Below are positions 1-8,070 of a stretch of DNA of 64,000 bases, one piece after another. The position numbers and the translations under genes are program-made. Location of the stretch: positions 1,140,713 to 1,204,712 of the forward strand of contig NZ_LMFY01000001.1 in NCBI RefSeq assembly GCF_001426995.1. The letters are read 5' to 3'. The notes under the pieces are model-generated. The model saw only the letters and a list, made by a program, of their open reading frames with translations, did no database searches and was not told the origin of the DNA. Numbering within the stretch: position 1 is the first letter of the stretch; each line of letters opens with the position of its first letter. Source of the DNA: Microbacterium sp. Root553. Its GTDB lineage: Bacteria; Actinomycetota; Actinomycetes; Actinomycetales; Microbacteriaceae.

Positions 1-2
1 CC

Positions 3-854
3 GGAGAGACCTTCGACCTGATCGTGTCGAACCCGCCGTTCGTCATCACCCCTCGCGCCGAGGGTGTGCCGGAGTACGAGTACCGTGACGGCGGCCTCGT
101 CGGCGACGCTCTGGTGGAGCAGTTCATCGCCACCGCTCCGCAGCACCTCACGCCCGGCGGGTCGGCGCAGCTGCTCGGCAACTGGGAGTCTCGCGGAGGG
201 CAGCGGTCGCTGACCGGTCGAGCGGGACTCGATCGCGTCTCGTCCTGGGTTCCCGGCGAGCTCGACCTGTGGGTCGTGCAGCGTGAGGAGCTGACCCCTC
301 TCGCGTACGCCGAGCTCTGGATCCGCGACGGCGGAACGACGCCACGGGATGCCGCCTTCACCCCGCTGCTGCGCGCCTGGCTCGACGACTTCGCCGCACG
401 CGGGGTGACCGCGGTCGGCTTCGGGTACATCCTGATCCGACGTCCTGCGCACGCCGGTGCTCCGCTGCGCAGGCTCGAGCGTCTGCCGCAGCCGGTGTCG
501 AACGTCGGGAGCGCGCTGCGCGACGGCCTCGCCGCACACGACCTGCTGGCAGGGGGCGTCCCGCCGATGCTGCTGACCGCGGCGGACGTCACCGAAGCCC
601 GCCACCTGCTGCCGGGCAACGACGACCCCAGCATCATCGAGCTGCGCCAGGGAGGGGGCTTCGCCCGGACCCTCACGGTGGATCCTGCGCTCGCCGCGTT
701 CGTGGGCGCGTGCGACGGCGACCTCACGGTCATGCAGATCGTCGCGGCGCTCGCCGACCTGTTCGAGGTGCCGCTCGCCGACCTCTGGGCAGACCTCGAA
801 CCGCGCATCCGGCAGCTCATCCTCGACGGCCTTCTCGTGGCGGGTGTTCGGTAG
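3..854 (+). CDS. Class I SAM-dependent methyltransferase, 5'-truncated by the window edge
   Basis: Open from the first codons of the window, so the start lies upstream and only the last 283 codons are seen. The reading frame opens with Asp-Leu-Ile-Val-Ser-Asn-Pro-Pro-Phe; the NPPF tetrad is the signature of N6-adenine/N5-glutamine type methyltransferases and lies at the catalytic loop. The GTG within this stretch (position 24) is an internal valine, not a start. The last 60 or so residues (AAFVGACDGDLTV... to the end) look like a small helical winged-helix-type tail, as in actinobacterial DUF7059-type methyltransferases. The substrate cannot be told; PrmC-like protein or rRNA methylation are both possible. 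Confidence 0.8.
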   Translation, partial: GETFDLIVSNPPFVITPRAEGVPEYEYRDGGLVGDALVEQFIATAPQHLTPGGSAQLLGNWESRGGQRSLTGRAGLDRVSSWVPGELDLWVVQREELTPLAYAELWIRDGGTTPRDAAFTPLLRAWLDDFAARGVTAVGFGYILIRRPAHAGAPLRRLERLPQPVSNVGSALRDGLAAHDLLAGGVPPMLLTAADVTEARHLLPGNDDPSIIELRQGGGFARTLTVDPALAAFVGACDGDLTVMQIVAALADLFEVPLADLWADLEPRIRQLILDGLLVAGVR

Positions 855-890
855 GGAATACCCGCCGACATCCATGCGTTCGAATACACC

Positions 891-1946
891 ATGAAGGCTT
901 TCGGATTCCTCTCTTTCGGGCATTACGCCGATGTGCCGGGTTCAGCGACCCGCACGGCCGGCGACATGCTGAAGCAGACCATCGAGATCGCGGAGGGTGC
1001 TGACGAGATCGGCGTCAACGGCGCATCGGTCCGTGTGCACCACTGGGCCCGCCAGGCCGCCTCGCCGATGCCGCTGCTGTCGGCCATGGCCGCGCGCACG
1101 AAGCGCATCGAGGTGGGCACGGGCGTGATCGACATGCGCTACGAGAACCCGTTCCAGTTCGCCGAGGAGGCGGCCGCCCTCGATCTCATCGCCGACGGGC
1201 GCATCGCGCTCGGCGTGAGCCGTGGGTCACCCGAGACCGCACTGCGCGGGTACGAGACCTTCGGTTTCCACGATGAAGAGGACCCCGAGCGCGGCAGCGT
1301 GATCGCACGCGAGAAGTTCGACCTCTTCCTGCGGGCCATCGACGGTGAAGGCCTCGCCCCGGGAGATCCCCGCATGGTCGGCGCCGGACGCTACCTGGCG
1401 ATCGAACCGCAGTCGCCGACGCTGCGCGACCACATCTGGTGGGGATCGGGATCGCGTGCCACGGCCGAGGAGACCGGACGCAAGGGCCTCAACATGATGA
1501 GCTCGACGCTTCTCACCGAGGCGACCGGCGTGCCGTTCCACCAGCTCCAGCGCGAGCAGATCGATCTCTTCCGCGCCGCCTACAAGGAGGCCGGTCACAC
1601 CGGCGCTCCGCGCGTCTCGGTCAGCCGCAGCGTCTTCCCGCTGGTCTCCGACATGGATCGGGCCTACTTCGGTCTGCGCAGCGAGGAGAACGCCGACCAG
1701 ATCGGCATCATCGACGGGTTCCGGTCGACCTTCGGCAAGACCCACGCGGCGGAGCCGGATGTGCTGATCCGGCAGCTCCTCGCCGACGAGGCGGTGATGT
1801 CGGCGGACACCCTGCTGCTGACCATCCCGAACCAGCTCGGGCCGGAGTACAACCTGCATGTTCTCGAGGCGTTCGCGACGCATGTCGCTCCCGCACTCGG
1901 GTGGAAGCCCAACACGGAGGGCCCGGTGCAGGGAGACGCGATCTAG
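891..1946 (+). CDS. LLM class flavin-dependent oxidoreductase (luciferase-like monooxygenase)
   Basis: 351 residues, normal for single-component luciferase-like (TIM-barrel, FMN/F420) monooxygenases. The N-terminal strand MKAFGFLSFGHY, the HHWARQAASPMPLLSAMAA segment and 'RIEVGTGVIDMRYENPFQFAEEAA' region (about residues 50-95) match the family pattern in which a conserved 'lGtgV...ryhP...AEe' block lines the flavin site. Family membership is clear; the substrate is not. The gene stands alone, 36 nt after the methyltransferase. Its TAG stop shares the palindrome CTAG with the stop of the opposing ASCH gene. No clear Shine-Dalgarno sequence precedes the ATG. Confidence 0.85.
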   Translation: MKAFGFLSFGHYADVPGSATRTAGDMLKQTIEIAEGADEIGVNGASVRVHHWARQAASPMPLLSAMAARTKRIEVGTGVIDMRYENPFQFAEEAAALDLIADGRIALGVSRGSPETALRGYETFGFHDEEDPERGSVIAREKFDLFLRAIDGEGLAPGDPRMVGAGRYLAIEPQSPTLRDHIWWGSGSRATAEETGRKGLNMMSSTLLTEATGVPFHQLQREQIDLFRAAYKEAGHTGAPRVSVSRSVFPLVSDMDRAYFGLRSEENADQIGIIDGFRSTFGKTHAAEPDVLIRQLLADEAVMSADTLLLTIPNQLGPEYNLHVLEAFATHVAPALGWKPNTEGPVQGDAI

Positions 1947-2416
1947 CGCGATCCGTTCGTGGTGTGGATCACCCTGAGCCGCTCGCACACGACCGGCATG
2001 GACGGGTGGAAGCCGCGCGGATCCTCCGAGTGCGCACGCCAGAACCGCTCATGCGTCTCGCGCCAGTGCGCCAGACTCCGGTCGCCCTCTCCTTCGGCGA
2101 AGGCGTGGGCCTCGGAGACGTCGCCGAAGGGGATGACGTCGACGGATGCGGTCTCCACGAGAGCACGCGGTGCTCCGCGTCCGTCGAGAACGATGTTCAG
2201 CAGGCCGGGTTCGGGAACGGGGTCGTGCGCGTACTCGTAGTCCCAGAGGGAGGATGCCGTCGCGGTCTTCGTGCCGTCGAGCACGAGGGCCAGGAGATCG
2301 TCGGCCTGCGCCGGGGTCGCCCCGAACGCCCAGGCGTCGGGGACGGCCTCAGGCAGCGCCGGCACGGCGGCGCGGCACTCTCGCCAGAACTCGTCGATGT
2401 CGAGGGGGTCGTTCAT
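1943..2416 (-). CDS. ASCH domain-containing protein
   Basis: 157 residues. Features of the ASCH (PUA-like beta-barrel) family: an N-terminal helix with FWRECRAAVP, the block LVLDGTKTATASSLWDYE near residues 44-61 (ASCH proteins carry a conserved G-K/T-K-T-A motif), and a strand with PRALVETASVDVIPFGDV followed by an acidic 'EGEGDRSLAHWRETHERFW' helix. Family members are thought to bind RNA or hydrolyse modified nucleosides (some are N4-acetylcytidine amidohydrolases); which applies here is unknown. Start chosen at the ATG with a TAGGCT box (minus strand, 2423-2428) six nt upstream, so probably leaderless. It ends tail-to-tail, overlapping the LLM gene by 3 nt. Confidence 0.85.
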   Translation of the reverse strand: MNDPLDIDEFWRECRAAVPALPEAVPDAWAFGATPAQADDLLALVLDGTKTATASSLWDYEYAHDPVPEPGLLNIVLDGRGAPRALVETASVDVIPFGDVSEAHAFAEGEGDRSLAHWRETHERFWRAHSEDPRGFHPSMPVVCERLRVIHTTNGSR

Positions 2417-2448
2417 CCGGTCAGCCTATTCGTCGCTAGGGTGCAGTC

Positions 2449-2742
2449 ATGACGAGCGAGCGCGGACCGGAAGAGGAGTGGGACTACTCTCCCCTTCCCG
2501 CCGATATGCGGCTCTACGACGCACGCACCTACACCGACCTCGGGACACTCGAGGTCGACGGCGAGACGTTCGCGATCCGCGGGAGCGACGACGGCGCACA
2601 TCACTACGACTGGGTGTCCGGGCCCAACCCGGGGTACGGCTTCACGGTCGGCGGTGGGTCGTCGCCGCGCAGCCGCGACCGGCACGTGGCAGAGATCCGC
2701 GACTTCCTTGCGGCGGTGGATCCGGCGACGGGGTACCTCTGA
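2449..2742 (+). CDS. Hypothetical protein, 97 residues
   Basis: Small soluble acidic protein with no transmembrane segment or signal peptide. It has a short beta-rich core (LGTLEVDGETFAIRGSDDGAHHYDW, then a Gly-rich turn GYGFTVGGGSS) and a C-terminal helix RHVAEIRDFLAAVDPATGYL. I recognise no family with confidence. The ATG follows a TAGGGT box at 2437-2442 with six intervening bases, which suggests a leaderless mRNA. It is divergent from the ASCH gene with only 32 nt between the two starts, so the two promoters overlap back to back. Confidence 0.7.
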   Translation: MTSERGPEEEWDYSPLPADMRLYDARTYTDLGTLEVDGETFAIRGSDDGAHHYDWVSGPNPGYGFTVGGGSSPRSRDRHVAEIRDFLAAVDPATGYL

Positions 2743-2794
2743 GGCGGAGGTCGACCTGCAGGCCTCGCGCGCAGCACCGTCGTCGCCCGTGGGG

Positions 2795-4543
2795 TCAGGC
2801 GGGTCCGAAGAGCTCCTCGCCGTGCTCGTGCAGCAGCCGGTAGGCATCGGCGAACGTCTCGGGCTCGGGCTCACCGGACGCGCCGTACTTCGCGATGAGC
2901 AGACCGAGCAGCCCGCGGGCGGGAGGAGTCAGCGGTTTCAGCTCGGAGGGGTCACCCGGTGTCGGCTCCCGCGCCTCGGGGTTCGGCGGCGTGTAGGCGG
3001 GCGTGGTGATCGGCCAGTCGGCGGGATGCCGCGGCTTGTCGAGATTCACGACCTCGAAGAGCGTGTTCGCCGACTGATCCCTGTCGTTGAGAGGCGTCAG
3101 GCCATGCAGGCGCGACAGGGTCGCGGTGACCGAACCGTGGTGCATCTCCTCGTGCACGATGGTGCCGCGCCTCGTGTACGCCGACACCGCGATGGCCGGC
3201 ACACGGCATCCGAGGCGGTCGAAGGTGAAGCCCATCTCGCCGGGCCCGGTGTCGGGCGTCGGTTTTGTCGCGGCCGGAGGTGGCACGTGGTCGTAGCATC
3301 CGCCGTGCTCGTCGAACGTGATGAGCAGCAGGGTGTTGACCGCGTTCGACCCCTTCGGGGAGGCGCTTGTGCGCACCGCCTCGTAGATGTCGTGGATGAG
3401 CCGGTCGCCCGCGCGCACGTCAGAGATCGCGCTGTCGTAGACGGGCTCGCCGTCGGCCTCGCTCTCGCGTGGGGCTCCGAACGGCGGATGGAAGTCGTTG
3501 TGGTCGTAGACCATGCGCGGTTCGATGAACGCGTATGCGGGAAGCGTGCCGTTCTTCGCGTCGTCGTAGAAGTCCTCCATGGTGCCGAAGTGCTCGGTGC
3601 GCCAGTACTTCTCGAGCACCGCCGCGTGCAGCATCCCCGTGAAGGACACCAGCTGCAGCTTGTCGATGTAGATCTTCCAGCTGACCTTCTCGTCTTCGAG
3701 GCGATTGAAGACTGTCGGCGCCGCGGGTGCGTCGATCCATTTGCGGTACCCGCCGCCCGCCTGGTTGGTGACGAATCCGTGCGATGTGGAGGCGTGGAAG
3801 AACGACCGGTTGCAGAAGGTCTGCGACGGCACTCCGGCGAACCAGTGATCGAACACCGCGAACTCCGCCGCGAGCGTCGAGAGCACCGGGAGCATCTCGG
3901 GCGAGAAGGAGCCCATGATGTGCGCCGCCTCCTGCGGGGCGGGGTCGGCGCCCTTGCGCAGCCGACGGAAGTTGATGATGTAGTCCTCGAGGAACCCCGA
4001 CATCGTGGCCTTCTCGCCATGCGTCGGGGCGTTGAACGGGGCGGTCATCTGGTCGACGAACAGGTCGGCGTTGCCCGGCGGGTCGACGGTGCCGAAGATC
4101 TGCGTGTTGACGTGCGGGTACTCCTCGCCGGGATCCGGGTCGGGCAGGCTCATGATCCGGTCGGTGTCGCCCGTGTACACATGCGCGTCGACGACCGTGC
4201 CGTCACGGGCCGTGTTGCTGTGCGTGCCGAACGCGAGCCCCTCGAACCGCTCGCTCGCGGGCAGGTTCTCGGTCGAGTAGAGGTAGCCGAGCAGGTTGTC
4301 GAAGGAGCGGTTCTCGCCCATGACTACGACGAGGTGGTCGAAGCCCGGCTCGCTGCGGGGGGTGAGCGCGGCGAACGGATCGGGATCCGCCGCGAAACCA
4401 CGCCGGTCTCCGGCGGCGACGCCGGCGCCGATGGCTGCCCCGCCGGCCCCGCCGATCACGGCACCGGCGAGGGCCGCCCCGCCCATCTTGAGGAATCCGC
4501 GCCGTGACGGGTCCTTCGTGCCCTGCGGCTCGTCTGCAGTCAT
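2795..4543 (-). CDS. Tat-exported phosphoesterase, phospholipase C / acid phosphatase family
   Basis: 582 residues. N-terminal twin-arginine signal with SRRGFLK at residues 13-19, then a Gly/Ala-rich hydrophobic stretch (AALAGAVIGGAGGAAIGAG), so the folded enzyme is exported by Tat. The mature part belongs to the phosphoesterase family PF04185: it opens with HLVVVMGENRSFDNLLGYL (the metal-binding ENRSFD block), has VFDHWFAGVPSQTFCNRSF in the middle, and ITFDEHGGCYDHVPPP (metal ligands D-E-H) near residue 410. Known members cleave phosphatidylcholine, sphingomyelin or act as acid phosphatases; substrate here is unknown. The open frame continues far upstream antisense to cca, but the true start is the ATG at 4543, with TAGGAT (4551-4556, minus strand) seven nt upstream. 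Confidence 0.9.
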   Translation of the reverse strand: MTADEPQGTKDPSRRGFLKMGGAALAGAVIGGAGGAAIGAGVAAGDRRGFAADPDPFAALTPRSEPGFDHLVVVMGENRSFDNLLGYLYSTENLPASERFEGLAFGTHSNTARDGTVVDAHVYTGDTDRIMSLPDPDPGEEYPHVNTQIFGTVDPPGNADLFVDQMTAPFNAPTHGEKATMSGFLEDYIINFRRLRKGADPAPQEAAHIMGSFSPEMLPVLSTLAAEFAVFDHWFAGVPSQTFCNRSFFHASTSHGFVTNQAGGGYRKWIDAPAAPTVFNRLEDEKVSWKIYIDKLQLVSFTGMLHAAVLEKYWRTEHFGTMEDFYDDAKNGTLPAYAFIEPRMVYDHNDFHPPFGAPRESEADGEPVYDSAISDVRAGDRLIHDIYEAVRTSASPKGSNAVNTLLLITFDEHGGCYDHVPPPAATKPTPDTGPGEMGFTFDRLGCRVPAIAVSAYTRRGTIVHEEMHHGSVTATLSRLHGLTPLNDRDQSANTLFEVVNLDKPRHPADWPITTPAYTPPNPEAREPTPGDPSELKPLTPPARGLLGLLIAKYGASGEPEPETFADAYRLLHEHGEELFGPA

Positions 4544-4600
4544 GGAGCCGATCCTAGGCTCGGGCCGCGTCGCGCGCATCGTGTTGGCTACGGTGGGGGC

Positions 4601-4894
4601 ATGACCTCTGCAGACGAGACCTCCATCGCGGCGCGCGTCCAGGCGGTCCACACCGACTTCACCCGACGCCAGACGCGGCTGTTCCTCACGTTCGCGCTGA
4701 TCGAGGGGCCGGTGCTGCTGCTCCTGGCCGTCGCCATCTACGGCTTCGAGCTCATCGACCCGCAGGTCGGGGTGTGGTTCCTGCTCGCCGTGGCCCTTAT
4801 CGGCGGCTTCCTGCTGAGCGCCCTCCTGCTGCGCCTCATCCAGGCGCGCGCACGCGCCGTCGCGCAGGCACGAGGCGACAACCCGCTGTTCTGA
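4601..4894 (+). CDS. Small two-helix membrane protein
   Basis: 97 residues with two hydrophobic helices (about residues 26-48, LFLTFALIEGPVLLLLAVAIYGF, and 56-79, VGVWFLLAVALIGGFLLSALLL), a soluble N-terminus and an Arg-rich C-terminal end (RLIQARARAVAQARGD). No family recognised. The ATG follows TACGGT at 4589-4594 with six intervening nt, consistent with a leaderless transcript. It lies 54 nt before cca on the same strand but cca appears to have its own promoter box. Divergent from the phosphoesterase gene, 57 nt apart. Confidence 0.7.
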   Translation: MTSADETSIAARVQAVHTDFTRRQTRLFLTFALIEGPVLLLLAVAIYGFELIDPQVGVWFLLAVALIGGFLLSALLLRLIQARARAVAQARGDNPLF

Positions 4895-4948
4895 CCGCTG
4901 ACCCTTCGCGCCGACGCGCGGTGCGCGCTCCCCGGTACGCTGGAACCC

Positions 4949-6376
4949 ATGCTCAACATGGCTGACGGCCTCGCCCGTCTCGGTGCGCTCGCCGAGAATC
5001 CGGTCGTCCGCACCCTCGCAGAGGCGTTCTCGGCTGCGGGCTACGATCTCGCCGTCGTTGGCGGCCCCGTGCGCGATGCACTGCTCGGTCGCCCCACGCA
5101 CGATCTCGACTTCACCACGAACGCACGGCCCGACGACATCCTGCGCATCGTCACGCCGATCTCGACCGCCCAGTGGGACATCGGCCGTGCATTCGGCACC
5201 ATCGGCGCGCGGGTGCAGGGCGAGCAGGTCGAGGTCACCACGTACCGCGCCGACAGCTACGACGGGGTGACGCGCAAGCCGACCGTCGAGTTCGGCGACA
5301 CGATCGACGCCGACCTGCACCGCCGTGACTTCACCGTTAACGCCATGGCGCTGCTCGTGCCCGAGGTGAAGCTCGTCGACCCGACCGGGGGAGTCGAGGA
5401 CCTCGTCGGCGGCGTCCTGCGCACGCCCGCCGATCCCCAGATCTCGTTCGGCGACGACCCGCTGCGCATGCTGCGGGCTGCACGATTCAGCGCACAGCTC
5501 GGATTCCGGATCGACGACGGCACGGACGAGGCCATCACGCAGCTGCGCACGACCCTCGGGATCGTGAGCCCCGAGCGCATCCAGTCGGAGCTCGTGCGGC
5601 TGATGCAGACGGACGACCCCGTGCGCGGCATCCGTGTGCTCGTCGACACCGGCCTGATCGAGGAGTTCCTGCCCGAGGTGAGCGCGCTGCGCCTCGAGGT
5701 CGATGAGCACCATCACCACAAGGACGTCTACGAGCACTCGCTGACGGTGCTCAGCCAGGCGATCGCGCTCGAACGGTCGCGCCACCCGGGCTCGGCCCCC
5801 GACGTGCCCCTGCGGATCGCCGCGCTGCTGCACGACATCGGCAAGCCGCGCACGCGCAAGCTCGAAGACGGCGGCGCGGTCACCTTCCATCACCACGACG
5901 TCGTCGGCTCGCGCATGGCCCGCAAGCGACTGCAGTCGCTGCGCTTCGACACCGCGACCACGACGAGCGTCGCCACGCTCATCGAGCTGCACCTCCGCTT
6001 CTTCGGATACGCCGAAGGCGCATGGACGGATGCCGCCGTGCGCCGCTATGTGCGCGACGCCGGAGACGAGCTCGAGCGCCTGCACATCCTCACCCGCGCC
6101 GACGTCACCACCCGCAACAAGCGCAAGGCCGGACGCCTCGCCTCGGCCTACGACGACATCGAGTCTCGTATCGCCGCGCTGCGCGAGCAGGAGGAGCTGG
6201 ACTCCATCCGCCCCGAGCTCGACGGCAACCGGATCCAGAGCATCCTGGGGATCGCGCCCGGCCGCGAGGTCGGCGAGGCCTACCGGTTCCTGCTCGAGGT
6301 GCGACTCGACGAAGGCGTGATCGGTGCGGATGCCGCCGAACAGCGCCTCCGCGAGTGGTGGGCCGCGCGGGCCTGA
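4949..6376 (+). CDS. cca: CCA tRNA nucleotidyltransferase
   Basis: 475 residues. Class II nucleotidyltransferase head: VVGGPVRDALLGR (residues 31-43) followed by THDLDFTTNA, whose Asp-x-Asp pair binds the catalytic metals; then the RRDFTVNAMAL and DDPLRMLRAARFSAQLGF segments for nucleotide selection and tRNA contact. A C-terminal HD domain is present (RIAALLHDIGKPRTR near residue 290, then TFHHHDVVG). It adds or repairs the 3' CCA end of tRNAs without a template. Two possible starts (MLN and MAD); I keep the first because TACGCT at 4936-4941 lies seven nt upstream (leaderless). In many actinobacteria this gene lies within reach of oriC. Confidence 0.95.
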   Translation: MLNMADGLARLGALAENPVVRTLAEAFSAAGYDLAVVGGPVRDALLGRPTHDLDFTTNARPDDILRIVTPISTAQWDIGRAFGTIGARVQGEQVEVTTYRADSYDGVTRKPTVEFGDTIDADLHRRDFTVNAMALLVPEVKLVDPTGGVEDLVGGVLRTPADPQISFGDDPLRMLRAARFSAQLGFRIDDGTDEAITQLRTTLGIVSPERIQSELVRLMQTDDPVRGIRVLVDTGLIEEFLPEVSALRLEVDEHHHHKDVYEHSLTVLSQAIALERSRHPGSAPDVPLRIAALLHDIGKPRTRKLEDGGAVTFHHHDVVGSRMARKRLQSLRFDTATTTSVATLIELHLRFFGYAEGAWTDAAVRRYVRDAGDELERLHILTRADVTTRNKRKAGRLASAYDDIESRIAALREQEELDSIRPELDGNRIQSILGIAPGREVGEAYRFLLEVRLDEGVIGADAAEQRLREWWAARA

Positions 6377-6400
6377 GCCCGATCGCTCAGGAGAAGGCCC

Positions 6401-6490
6401 TCACTCCTCCGGTTCCTCGGTCTCGGCCGTGAGGCCCAGTGCCTCCCGCACGAGGTGGGAGATGTCGATCGAGATGATCCGCTCGGTCAT
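6401..6490 (-). CDS. Possible 29-residue microprotein coupled to the HAAS gene
   Basis: A short ORF starting with ATG only 9 nt after the TGA of the HAAS membrane-protein gene. The predicted product is 29 residues: MTERIISIDI, then SHLVREALGL, then TAETEEPEE. It would form one amphipathic helix with a strongly acidic tail. There is no good ribosome-binding site of its own, so expression would rest on translational coupling to the upstream gene. It fills most of the gap between the convergent cca and HAAS genes. Chance occurrence cannot be excluded at this length. Confidence 0.35.
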   Translation of the reverse strand: MTERIISIDISHLVREALGLTAETEEPEE

Positions 6491-6499
6491 GATCCGGTC

Positions 6500-7558
6500 T
6501 CAGGGAACGGGGGACTCGGTCGGCTGCGGCGTCGCATTGAGGTCGGGAGTCGGCGGGGCCGTCGGGTTCGTCGCGTCGATGCTCGGTGCTTTCTGGAACG
6601 GCGGCGCCGGGCGTTCGACCGTCGACAGGTTCGGCTCATAGGAGACGACGTCGAGGTCGGTCTCGTCGAGAGGGTAGATGTTCCACACCGACCTGCCGCG
6701 GTAGTCCTCGGCCGGGATGGTCACGCGCGTTCCGTCGTCCTGGACTCCGACCTCAGTCTCGCCCTCATTTTCGGAGAAGAGGACTTGTCCGCCGTTCTCT
6801 CCGTACAGATTGAGCGGGGTTCCTTTACCGGTGAAGAGCTGGACGCGTTCGATCGGGTTGCCGTCCTCGTCGTACGCGAAGATGTTGTTGATCTGTACGC
6901 CGTCGAGCCGCAGACCTTGCGGCAGATACTCGTCACCCACATATTCGATCTGCGGCGAGAGTACGGCACCCAGCGCGAATGGGAGAGCGATCACGGCGAC
7001 GATGCTCGCAACCGTTCGAATGTGCCTGAGGGGGTTCGTGGGTAGCCAGAGACCACGGCCCCACTGCGCGCTGACGACGACCAGCACTGTCAGCGCGGCC
7101 CACTCCAGCGGGGAGTCGGGAACCATCCAGTGGTCGAGGCGGCCACGATCGAGCAACATCAGGTGGAGAGCGACCACGTACACCCCGTATCCGCGCAGCA
7201 CCCACCACACGGGGCGCAGCGCGAGCAGCAGATCGACCAGCCACGCGCCGAAAGGGGTGCGGCGGATGCCGTCGACGAATCCGCTGCGCCAGGCGCCCAC
7301 GCGTTCCCGCATCCGGATTCGCTGACCGTCCTCCGACCGCGGGGGGAGCCCTGCGGCCGACCGCAGCTCCTCGGCGTAGGCCGCGGGATCGCCCAGTTCC
7401 AGGACGTCGTCGTTGTCGGCGGCCTGGTCGGCGAGGTCGGCGGCGAGTCCGCTCATGATCTCGTCGAGTTCGTCGGCGGGGAGGTCATCGAGATGCGCGC
7501 GCACGGCCGAGGCGAACGCCCGGATCTGCTCGTCGATCGTGACGGCGGTGTCGTTCAT
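6500..7558 (-). CDS. HAAS-type signalling-domain membrane protein
   Basis: 352 residues. The N-terminal 75 residues (IRAFASAVRAHLDDLPADELDEIMSGL... LGDPAAYAEELRSAAGL) match the HAAS/DUF1700 helical domain, whose pattern is a run of short helices ending in an 'lGdP...ya.eL' motif. Three or four membrane segments follow (around residues 112-140, 149-167 and 180-198), then an extracytoplasmic domain of about 150 residues and a Pro/Thr-rich tail. HAAS proteins are routinely cotranscribed with PadR regulators and are thought to act as antagonists or sensors for them. Here it overlaps the padR-like gene by 4 nt (ATGA), which supports a common operon and function. Confidence 0.8.
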   Translation of the reverse strand: MNDTAVTIDEQIRAFASAVRAHLDDLPADELDEIMSGLAADLADQAADNDDVLELGDPAAYAEELRSAAGLPPRSEDGQRIRMRERVGAWRSGFVDGIRRTPFGAWLVDLLLALRPVWWVLRGYGVYVVALHLMLLDRGRLDHWMVPDSPLEWAALTVLVVVSAQWGRGLWLPTNPLRHIRTVASIVAVIALPFALGAVLSPQIEYVGDEYLPQGLRLDGVQINNIFAYDEDGNPIERVQLFTGKGTPLNLYGENGGQVLFSENEGETEVGVQDDGTRVTIPAEDYRGRSVWNIYPLDETDLDVVSYEPNLSTVERPAPPFQKAPSIDATNPTAPPTPDLNATPQPTESPVP

Positions 7559-7911
7559 CGGTTCTCTCCGATCGTGGATGGCCCGGTGCCTGAGTCGGCG
7601 GTGAGGAGGGCGGACATCGCGCCCGCGAAGTCCAGCCAGGTGACGGTCTGGGTGTCGAGAGCCGCGCGGCCCTGGGGGTTGATCGCGTAGTACTTGCGAT
7701 GGGGCCCGCCTTCGGAGGGGACGACGTAGCTCGCGAGGCTCCCCGCGGCATAGAGGCGACGCAGTGTGCCGTAGACCGACGCATCGCCGACATCGCCGAG
7801 GCCGGCGTCGCGCAGTCTGCGCACGATGTCGTAGCCGTAGCCGTCCTCGGTGCGCAGCACCGCGAGCACGGCGACGTCGAGCACTCCCTTGAGGAGCTGA
7901 GTGGTGTCCAT
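7555..7911 (-). CDS. PadR family transcriptional regulator
   Basis: 118 residues, typical for the small PadR subfamily. Winged-helix DNA-binding region: LLKGVLDVAVLAVLRTEDGYGYDIVRRL (residues 5-32) followed by ASVYGTLRRLYAAG (recognition helix) and the wing EGGPHRKYYAINPQGR. Start chosen at the ATG 7911 because GGAGG lies five nt upstream, although the frame is open for another 35 codons. PadR proteins repress their own operon and are released by small molecules or stress. An inverted repeat immediately upstream (7927-7950) is a candidate autoregulatory operator. The downstream HAAS gene overlaps it by 4 nt. Confidence 0.9.
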   Translation of the reverse strand: MDTTQLLKGVLDVAVLAVLRTEDGYGYDIVRRLRDAGLGDVGDASVYGTLRRLYAAGSLASYVVPSEGGPHRKYYAINPQGRAALDTQTVTWLDFAGAMSALLTADSGTGPSTIGENR

Positions 7912-7922
7912 CGGACCTCCTT

Positions 7923-7960
7923 CACTGCAGTGCACGCTACCACGCACTGCACAGTAGTGC
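7923..7960 (-). promoter_or_regulatory. Candidate PadR operator with nested inverted repeats
   Basis: Just upstream of the padR Shine-Dalgarno sequence there are two exact arms, GCAGTGC (7927-7933) and GCACTGC (7944-7950), plus the palindrome CACTGCAGTG (7923-7932) and a further GCAC/AGTGC pair extending to 7960. On the minus strand TTGCGC at about 7959-7964 could serve as a -35 box, which would put the repeats over the core promoter. The sequence is unlike the classical ATGT-N8-ACAT PadR site. The regulatory role is inferred from position and symmetry only. Confidence 0.45.
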
Positions 7961-8070
7961 GCAAGGCGCACCCGGTCACGTATCCATGGCGCCGGAATAT
8001 CGCTCCTTCCGCGCACGACATCCGGCTCCTACACTGAGGAAAAGCTCCGCCGACGACGATCGGAGATGCC

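Noticed and set aside
4544..6085. A 1096-residue minus-strand frame extending the phosphoesterase upstream across cca
   Set aside because: The extra 500 residues are antisense to the clearly real cca gene and have the biased composition of a GC-rich shadow frame. The Tat signal begins at the ATG 4543.
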